This document shows positions 1 to 4,817 of a DNA stretch of 6,692 nucleotides, one piece after another (the first letter of the stretch is position 1; the number at the start of each line of letters is the position of its first letter). The notes under the pieces were generated by a model, which was not told the origin of the DNA, made no database searches, and saw only the letters and a program-made list of their open reading frames with translations. Location: NCBI GenBank assembly GCA_022451445.1, contig JAKUSY010000174.1, forward strand, positions 1-6,692. Direction: 5' to 3'. A program made the translations under genes and the position numbers. The DNA comes from Planctomycetota bacterium (GTDB taxonomy: Bacteria > Planctomycetota > UBA8108).

Positions 1-18
1 GACTGATGGAATAAACCG

Positions 19-414
19 ATGAACATCATCGCAGAGCAATCGAGCTACCTCGGGGAATATCTTCCCGTGGCGATCTACGCCGTTATCGTTATCCTCACCG
101 GCGCCGCCATGCTCGGACTCCCGGCCATCCTGGGACCAAGCAGGAAAATTCCCGGCAAGGGCTCCCCCTACGAATGCGGCGTCCCCCTGCTCGGGGAGGC
201 CCGCCAGCGCTTCTCCATACGCTTCTACCTCGTGGCGATCCTCTTTGTCCTCTTCGACATAGAGACCGTTTTCCTTATCCCCTGGGCGGTGACCTACAAG
301 GAGCTGCTCGGCAGCATGGGCTGGGTCGTCATCGCCGAGATGCTTGTCTTCATCGGAATCCTCTTTACCGGCTATATTTACGCCTGGAGGCGGGGAGGCC
401 TGGATTGGGATTAG
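19..414 (+). CDS. nuoA: NADH-quinone oxidoreductase subunit A (NuoA / ND3-like)
   Basis: Small membrane subunit of complex I, placed at the junction of the peripheral and membrane arms beside the quinone channel. The 131-residue protein has the usual family length and three hydrophobic helices, at about residues 15-38, 68-91 and 100-123. The loop after helix 1 has the family hallmark PYECG (50-54), whose Cys53 is in the ND3 loop known in other species to change accessibility between active and deactive states. It is followed by G-x-A-R-x-R-F (59-65). Helix 2 reads RFYLVAILFVLFDIETVFL (68-86) and includes the conserved acidic pair Asp80 and Glu82. The C-terminus GGLDWD matches the typical ending. 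The ATG at 19 has only a weak GGA at 8-10 upstream. The reading frame ends in TAG at 412-414, inside nuoB. The 18 bases before it contain stops in all three frames, so an upstream gene could end immediately before it, but this cannot be judged from the window. Confidence 0.97.
   Translation: MNIIAEQSSYLGEYLPVAIYAVIVILTGAAMLGLPAILGPSRKIPGKGSPYECGVPLLGEARQRFSIRFYLVAILFVLFDIETVFLIPWAVTYKELLGSMGWVVIAEMLVFIGILFTGYIYAWRRGGLDWD
392..398 (+). promoter_or_regulatory. Ribosome binding site of nuoB
   Basis: The purine run GGGGAGG lies inside the 3' end of nuoA, six bases before the TTG at 405. It decides the nuoB start: no ATG is near the place where NuoB homology begins, and the family N-terminus MGLE appears exactly when this TTG is read as the initiator. 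Confidence 0.8.
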
Positions 415-968
415 AAAAGCTCCTCGGCGACAACATCATCACGACCTCGGTCAACTCCCTGGCGAGCTGGGCCCGCAAGAACGCCCTGTGGCCCATGCCC
501 TTCGGCACGGCGTGCTGCGCGATCGAGATGATGGCGACTCTCTCGGGACGCTTCGACATGGCTCGATTCGGCGCCGAGGTGATCCGCTTCTCCCCGAGAC
601 AGGCCGACCTGATGATCGTCTCGGGAAGGATCTCGATCAAGATGATGCCCGTCCTGCTGAAGATCTACGAACAGATGCCCGAGCCCAAGTGGGTCATCTC
701 GATGGGAGCCTGCGCCTCCAGCGGCGGAGTGTTCGACACCTACACCCTGGTGCAGGGCGTCGATCAATTCCTCCCGGTTCACTGCTATATACCGGGCTGC
801 CCCCCGAGGCCGGAGTCGCTGCTCGATGCGCTGATGAAGATCCAGGCCATCATCGGCGAAGAAGGCGAGCGGGATGAAAAGGAAGAAATGGAAATCGCGG
901 CGCAGCTCGAGAAACCGGCGTCCGCTGAACGGGAAACAACCGAGCCCCCCCTGCCGGGAGGCTCCTGA
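405..968 (+). CDS. nuoB: NADH-quinone oxidoreductase subunit B (NuoB, cluster N2)
   Basis: Peripheral-arm subunit (PSST type) that holds the terminal [4Fe-4S] cluster N2, the direct electron donor to quinone. The predicted protein has 187 residues. The expected ligands are visible: the tandem Cys37-Cys38 in GTACCAIEMM, Cys103 in SMGACASSGG, and Cys132 in PGCPPRPE. The segment SGRISIKMMPVL (73-84) followed by QMPEPKWVISMG (90-101) is typical. Residues after about 150 form a variable charged tail rich in Glu. The start is TTG at 405, chosen because it gives MGLEKLLGDN, the usual family N-terminus, and sits six bases after a strong ribosome binding site. An upstream ATG in the same frame at 174 would add 77 residues that are only an out-of-frame reading of nuoA. 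The gene overlaps nuoA by 10 bases, which suggests translational coupling. Oddity: the usually conserved P-V-D-V-Y before the last ligand is P-V-H-C-Y here, adding Cys127 close to N2. Confidence 0.96.
   Translation: MGLEKLLGDNIITTSVNSLASWARKNALWPMPFGTACCAIEMMATLSGRFDMARFGAEVIRFSPRQADLMIVSGRISIKMMPVLLKIYEQMPEPKWVISMGACASSGGVFDTYTLVQGVDQFLPVHCYIPGCPPRPESLLDALMKIQAIIGEEGERDEKEEMEIAAQLEKPASAERETTEPPLPGGS
956..961 (+). promoter_or_regulatory. Possible ribosome binding site of nuoC
   Basis: GGGAGG at the very end of nuoB is the only strong Shine-Dalgarno-like sequence near the nuoC start. It is eight bases before a CTG at 970 but 26 bases before the ATG at 988, which is too far for normal initiation there. 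Either initiation occurs at the unusual CTG, or this site is coincidental and nuoC is translated by coupling to nuoB termination at 966-968. Confidence 0.4.
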
Positions 969-987
969 GCTGGAACGACCGCCTGAA

Positions 988-1596
988 ATGAGGACAACCC
1001 TGACACCGGAACAGATCACGGAGCGCCTCGCGAAACGATTCGCGGAAGGGGTCGCGGCACACCTGCCTCCCGGCGAGGGCTCCTCCCAGCTGGCGATCGT
1101 GGGACGCGACCTGCTGCTGGACGTTCTCAGCTTTCTCAAATCGAACCCCGAATTGAGCTTCGACTTCCTGATGGACGTCACCGCCATTGACCACCTCCAC
1201 TTTGAAGACCCGGCCATCGGCGAGCGCTTCGTGACGGTCTACCAGCTCTATTCGACCACGCACAACCATCGCTTCACCCTGAAAACGCCGGTGCCCGAGG
1301 ACGATGCCCAGGTACCGAGCGCCGTCGAGCTCTGGGGATCGGCCCTGTGGGCTGAGCGTGAAGCGCACGATATGTACGGGATTCGCTTCGAGGGAAATCC
1401 CGATCTGCGGCGCTTGCTGATGCCCGAAGACTTCCCCGGCTTCCCGCTCAGAAAAGACTATCCGCTCAGGGGCCGGGGTGAACGGGATGCGTTCCCGCAA
1501 TACCTCGACTCGGGCCCCGTCTCCCGCCAGGCCGCCGGAGCCTCCGCGGAAGATGCCCCCGAAGGCCCCGGGAACGGCGAGGGGGACGGCGAATGA
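988..1596 (+). CDS. nuoC: NADH-quinone oxidoreductase subunit C (NuoC, 30 kDa subunit)
   Basis: Hydrophilic peripheral-arm subunit that packs against NuoD and NuoB and has no cofactor of its own. The 202-residue protein carries the 30 kDa subunit signature: LMDVTAIDH (61-69), then ELWGSALWAEREAHDMYGI (114-132) and NPDLRRLLMPEDFPGFPLRKDYP (137-159). This region ends in PLRGRGERD. After about residue 167 comes a variable tail rich in Gly, Ala, Glu and Pro with no recognisable fold. NuoC is a separate protein here, not the fused NuoCD of enterobacteria. The ATG at 988 is the conventional choice but has no good ribosome binding site. A CTG at 970, six codons upstream, is better spaced from GGGAGG, so the true N-terminus may be slightly longer. 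An ATG at 874 in the same frame lies within nuoB and adds only out-of-frame sequence. The stop overlaps the nuoD start as ATGA. Confidence 0.95.
   Translation: MRTTLTPEQITERLAKRFAEGVAAHLPPGEGSSQLAIVGRDLLLDVLSFLKSNPELSFDFLMDVTAIDHLHFEDPAIGERFVTVYQLYSTTHNHRFTLKTPVPEDDAQVPSAVELWGSALWAEREAHDMYGIRFEGNPDLRRLLMPEDFPGFPLRKDYPLRGRGERDAFPQYLDSGPVSRQAAGASAEDAPEGPGNGEGDGE
1579..1586 (+). promoter_or_regulatory. Ribosome binding site of nuoD
   Basis: The purine run GAGGGGGA lies within the last codons of nuoC and ends six bases before the ATG at 1593. Together with the ATGA overlap it supports the long N-terminus of NuoD. Confidence 0.65.
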
Positions 1597-2930
1597 ACAA
1601 AGAGCGCGAGATCACGGACAAGCCTGTGGAACAAGACCCTCCGGATCACCTCGGCGCGGACCTCCTTCGAAAAGGACTGGCCGAAGATCCCGACTACCGC
1701 GGCGAGCATCCCGAACCCAGGTTCTTCATAACGGATGAAACCGAGGACGATTTCGGCGGGCGCATGATGACCCTCAATCTCGGCCCCCAGCATCCCGCCA
1801 CCCACGGCACGCTCCGCGTGATCTTGAAGGTGCGCGGCGAGAAGATCATCGCCGCCGACACCGAGATTGGCTTCCTGCACACCGGGTTCGAAAAACTCGC
1901 CGAGCACATGAGCTACCAGCAGTGGGTCACGGTCACCGACCGCATGAACTACATGTCGGCCATGAACAACAACGTCGGCTACGCCATCGCCTGCGAGCAG
2001 CTGCTTGGAGTCGAGGTGCCGCGCAGGGCGCAGGTCATCAGGGTCATCCTCAGCGAGTTCTCGCGGCTCGCCGACCACATCGTCTGCAACGGCCTGGCGG
2101 GGATGGACGTCGGCGCCTTCAGCCTGATGCTCTGGGCCTTCGAACGGCGTGAGAAGGTCTACGATCTCATGGAGGCCGTCACCGGCACCCGGCTGACCAC
2201 CAGCTATACCCGCATCGGCGGAGTCTTCCGGGACCTGCCCGAGGACTTCGAGGAGATGGCGAAGAGCCTCGTCGAGGAGTTCAGGCGTTTCCTCGAAGAG
2301 ATGAGATCGATGACACTCGGCAACCGCATCTTTGAGGACCGCATGCGCGGGGTAGGAGTCATCCGCGGCGAAGATGCGGTCAATTGGGGCATCACGGGTC
2401 CCATACTGCGAGCCAGCGGAGTCGCCTACGATGTTCGAAAGGCCATGCCCTACAGCGGCTATGAGCGCTATGATTTCGAGATCCCCACCCAGGAAGACGG
2501 CGACAGCTACGCGCGCTTCGTCCAGAGGCTCGCCGAGTGCGAGCAGAGCCTCGACATCATCTGCCAGGCCCTCGATGACCTGCCCGACGGGCCGATCCTG
2601 AGCGAAGACAAGAAGATCTCCCTGCCTGAAAAGGACGAGGTCCACCAGAATATCGAGAGCCTGATCCATCACTTCAAGCAGATCATGTTCGGTCACGGAA
2701 TCCTGCCCGAGCGGGGAAGGGAGGTCTACTCGGCGACCGAGAGCCCCAACGGGGAGCTGGGCTACTACATGGTCTCCGATGGAGAGATGAATTCCTATAA
2801 AACGCGGGTGCGACCGCCCTCCATCTTTCACTTCGCGGTGCTCCCCCAACTGATCGAGGGCTCGATGATCAGCGACGCGATCGCCGTGCTCGGCACCCTG
2901 AACGTCATAGCGGGAGAGCTTGACCGATGA
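1593..2930 (+). CDS. nuoD: NADH-quinone oxidoreductase subunit D (NuoD, 49 kDa subunit)
   Basis: Peripheral-arm subunit that forms most of the quinone-reduction pocket with NuoB. It descends from the large subunit of [NiFe] hydrogenases but has no metal site. The protein has 445 residues. The core starts at about residue 58 with MMTLNLGPQHPATHG (58-72). By my remembered alignment to Thermus Nqo4, His71 corresponds to quinone-site His38, Tyr120 (in DRMNYMS) to Tyr87, and Asp172 (in GMDVGA) to Asp139. Other hallmarks are YTRIGGVFRDLP (205-216), GPILRASGVAYDVRKAMPYSGY (positions about 2398-2463) and GELGYYMVSDG near the C-terminus. Oddities: a charged N-terminal extension of roughly 55 residues precedes the core, Asn437 stands where Asp is usual in the C-terminal motif, and Thr202 stands where Thermus has His169. 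The start is supported by the ribosome binding site and by the ATGA overlap with nuoC. It overlaps nuoE by ATGA as well. Confidence 0.97.
   Translation: MNKEREITDKPVEQDPPDHLGADLLRKGLAEDPDYRGEHPEPRFFITDETEDDFGGRMMTLNLGPQHPATHGTLRVILKVRGEKIIAADTEIGFLHTGFEKLAEHMSYQQWVTVTDRMNYMSAMNNNVGYAIACEQLLGVEVPRRAQVIRVILSEFSRLADHIVCNGLAGMDVGAFSLMLWAFERREKVYDLMEAVTGTRLTTSYTRIGGVFRDLPEDFEEMAKSLVEEFRRFLEEMRSMTLGNRIFEDRMRGVGVIRGEDAVNWGITGPILRASGVAYDVRKAMPYSGYERYDFEIPTQEDGDSYARFVQRLAECEQSLDIICQALDDLPDGPILSEDKKISLPEKDEVHQNIESLIHHFKQIMFGHGILPERGREVYSATESPNGELGYYMVSDGEMNSYKTRVRPPSIFHFAVLPQLIEGSMISDAIAVLGTLNVIAGELDR
2912..2918 (+). promoter_or_regulatory. Ribosome binding site of nuoE
   Basis: GGGAGAG near the end of nuoD ends eight bases before the ATG at 2927, consistent with initiation at the ATGA overlap. 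Confidence 0.65.
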
Positions 2931-3421
2931 GCGGCACCCCGATCGAGATAAAGCTGTTTTCAAAGAAGGCCCGCGAGTTTATCGAATGGCTCCTGGGGCG
3001 CTACCCGAACAAGCAGGCGGCGCTCCTGCCTGTGCTGAGGCTGGCCGAGGAGGAATTCGGCAACATCGATGACTCCTCGGTGATGCTGGTGGCCGATACG
3101 CTCGACCTCTCCCCCGGCTACGTCTGGGGTGTCCTGACCTTCTATACCCACTACCGCAGGGAAGGTGATGGCAAATACCTGCTGCAGGTCTGCAGCACCC
3201 TGCCCTGCGCGCTCAGGGGCTGCGACAAGGTCCAGCGCAGGCTCGAAGAGAAGCTGGGGATCAAGGCCGGCGAGACCACCGGGGACGGACTCTTCACCCT
3301 GAAGAAGGTCGAGTGCCTGGGCTCCTGCGACACGGCCCCGGTGATGCAGGTCAATGAGAAGTACCACGAGAATCTCGATGTCGAGGATCTCGACGAATTG
3401 CTGGAGACCCTTCGTGGCTGA
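2927..3421 (+). CDS. nuoE: NADH-quinone oxidoreductase subunit E (NuoE, cluster N1a)
   Basis: Thioredoxin-fold [2Fe-2S] protein of the NADH-oxidising module, partner of NuoF and the 24 kDa subunit of mitochondria. The 164 residues are the usual length. An N-terminal helical region (about 12-80) includes RYPNKQAALLPVLRLAEEEFG (25-45) and VWGVLTFYTHY (66-76). The thioredoxin-like domain then carries the N1a ligands Cys89 and Cys94 (CSTLPC), and Cys130 and Cys134 (CLGSC). This is the C-x4-C, long spacer, C-x3-C pattern. An additional Cys99 follows the first pair; it also occurs in some homologues as far as I recall, and no role is claimed. The gene overlaps nuoD by ATGA and nuoF by eight bases, keeping the NuoEF pair coupled. 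No sign of truncation or frameshift. Confidence 0.97.
   Translation: MSGTPIEIKLFSKKAREFIEWLLGRYPNKQAALLPVLRLAEEEFGNIDDSSVMLVADTLDLSPGYVWGVLTFYTHYRREGDGKYLLQVCSTLPCALRGCDKVQRRLEEKLGIKAGETTGDGLFTLKKVECLGSCDTAPVMQVNEKYHENLDVEDLDELLETLRG
3403..3406 (+). promoter_or_regulatory. Ribosome binding site of nuoF
   Basis: GGAG within the last codons of nuoE is followed by seven bases and then GTG at 3414. It supports GTG as the nuoF initiator over the in-frame ATG at 3354, which would translate 20 residues of out-of-frame nuoE sequence. Confidence 0.7.
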
Positions 3422-4787
3422 AATCAAACAGGAAAAATTCGAGAAGGTCCTGACGAAATACGTCGATGAGGACGGCTCCGCGACGCTCGAGTTCTACCGG
3501 GGGCACGGCGGCTACGAGGCGGCCGAGCGCGTCCTCAAGGAGATGAAGCCCGGGGAGGTCATCGAGGCCGTCAAGGAGTCCACCCTCCGGGGACGCGGCG
3601 GGGCAGGCTTCCCCTGCGGCGTGAAATGGTCGTTCGTCCCGAAGGAGACCGACAAGCCGAAGTACCTGGTGGTCAACGCCGATGAGAGCGAGCCCGGCAC
3701 CTTCAAGGACCGGGTGCTCATGGAGCGCGACCCCCACCAGCTGATCGAGGGCTCCATCATCTCCGCCTACGCCATCGAGAGCCATGTCTGCTACATCTAC
3801 ATCCGGGGCGAATACTACGACGCCTTCCTCACCATGCAGAAAGCCATCGATGAAGCCTACGAGGCGGGAATCCTCGGTGAGAACGTCCTCGGCACCGGCT
3901 TCCGGCTCGACATGACGATGCACCGCGGCGCCGGGGCCTATATCTGCGGCGAGGAAACCGGGCTCCTGAGCTCCCTCGAGGGCAAGCGCGGCCTGCCGAA
4001 GATCAAGCCGCCCTTCCCCGCGGTCGAGGGACTCTTCGGCTGCCCCACCGTGGTCAACAACGTCGAGACCCTCTCCTGCGTTACCCACATCTTCGACCGG
4101 GGAGTCGACTGGTTCAAGAGCATCGGGCCGCCCGAAGGACCCGGCCCCAAGCTGCTCTGCGTCAGCGGCCATGTCGAGCGCCCGGGAACCTACGAGGTGC
4201 CGATGGGGATCAACCTCCTCGACCTGGTCAATGACTACGCCGGTGGCGTATGGAAGAAACGCAAACTGAAAGCCATCATCCCGGGCGGCACCTCGGCCAA
4301 GATACTGACCGCCGAAGAGTGCGATGTGGGCATGGACTACGAATCGCTCGCCGCCAAGGACACCATGCTCGGCTCAGGCGGAGTCATCGTCATGGACGAG
4401 AAGACGAACATGGTCAACGCGCTCTACAACATCCTGCGCTTCTACGCCCACGAGTCCTGCGGACAATGCACCCCCTGCCGCGAGGGTACCGGCTGGCTGG
4501 CGAAGATCTGCGGACGAATCCTGCATGGAACAGGACGGATGGAGGACCTGGACCTGATGATCGACCTGGCCCAGAAAATGTGCGGGCGAACGATCTGCGT
4601 CCTGGCGGACGCGGCGGCCTTCCCCTGCGAAAGTATCGTGCGCAAATTCCGCCTTGAATTCTACGCGAAGATCAACGCCGGCGCCGGGCACGAACGTGAT
4701 ATCCACACCGGCGGCCCCCTGGTGCAGCCGGGAGCCCTGAGCGCCCACAACCAGGAGAGGCTCGATGAGCTCCGGGGCGGACACTGA
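3414..4787 (+). CDS. nuoF: NADH-quinone oxidoreductase subunit F (NuoF, NADH/FMN site, cluster N3)
   Basis: Catalytic entry subunit: binds NADH, reduces FMN and passes electrons to [4Fe-4S] cluster N3. The protein has 457 residues, slightly over the usual length of about 430-450. The glycine-rich FMN loop is RGRGGAGFP (59-67), followed by NADESEPGTFKDR (88-100). The nucleotide-binding stretch GAGAYICGEETG (172-183) leads into SLEGKRGLPKIKPPFP. N3 ligands are Cys349, Cys352 and Cys355 (CGQCTPC) plus Cys395 (RTICVLADAAAFP). The start is GTG at 3414, giving MAEIKQEKFEK, because it has a well-spaced GGAG and because sequence upstream in this frame is shadow coding of nuoE. It overlaps nuoE by eight bases. 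Minor variants: GEETG-LL where GEETA-LL is more usual, and LADAAA where LGDAAA is more usual. The final 35 residues or so are a variable tail ending in RGGH. Confidence 0.97.
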   Translation: MAEIKQEKFEKVLTKYVDEDGSATLEFYRGHGGYEAAERVLKEMKPGEVIEAVKESTLRGRGGAGFPCGVKWSFVPKETDKPKYLVVNADESEPGTFKDRVLMERDPHQLIEGSIISAYAIESHVCYIYIRGEYYDAFLTMQKAIDEAYEAGILGENVLGTGFRLDMTMHRGAGAYICGEETGLLSSLEGKRGLPKIKPPFPAVEGLFGCPTVVNNVETLSCVTHIFDRGVDWFKSIGPPEGPGPKLLCVSGHVERPGTYEVPMGINLLDLVNDYAGGVWKKRKLKAIIPGGTSAKILTAEECDVGMDYESLAAKDTMLGSGGVIVMDEKTNMVNALYNILRFYAHESCGQCTPCREGTGWLAKICGRILHGTGRMEDLDLMIDLAQKMCGRTICVLADAAAFPCESIVRKFRLEFYAKINAGAGHERDIHTGGPLVQPGALSAHNQERLDELRGGH

Positions 4788-4817
4788 AGAAGCCGGCGCG
4801 ACTAGAACAATAAGAAC
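4788..4817 (+). other. nuoF-nuoG intergenic gap
   Basis: This 30-base gap is the longest non-coding stretch in the window. It is locally A-rich near the nuoG ATG and has no clear Shine-Dalgarno sequence, hairpin or T-run, so I see neither a terminator nor an internal promoter. In the nuoG frame an in-frame TAG at 4803 rules out a longer NuoG start. Confidence 0.6.

Noticed and set aside
1..18. End of an upstream gene or a promoter before nuoA
   Set aside because: Stops occur in all three frames within or just after these bases, but 18 bases are too few to identify a preceding gene, a -10/-35 promoter or an operator.
174..404. N-terminal extension of NuoB from an ATG at 174
   Set aside because: These codons are an out-of-frame reading of the conserved nuoA gene, and NuoB homology begins at the TTG at 405.
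411..1217. 268-codon open frame on the minus strand across nuoB and nuoC
   Set aside because: Antisense shadow; the sense strand has clear NuoB and NuoC motifs throughout and the antisense protein is Arg/His/Asp-rich without recognisable domains.
1458..2963. 501-codon open frame on the minus strand across nuoC and nuoD
   Set aside because: It is antisense to two well-identified genes and lies in a GC-rich region where the reverse frame rarely contains stops. Its translation (runs such as repeated Asp, Val, His, Leu and Ala) resembles no family and has no start context.
3354..3413. N-terminal extension of NuoF from an ATG at 3354
   Set aside because: It lies within nuoE out of frame, adds 20 residues without family resemblance, and the GTG at 3414 has a proper ribosome binding site.
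3351..4172. 273-codon open frame on the minus strand inside nuoF
   Set aside because: Antisense to the strongly conserved FMN- and NADH-binding part of NuoF; the opposite strand explains its open length.
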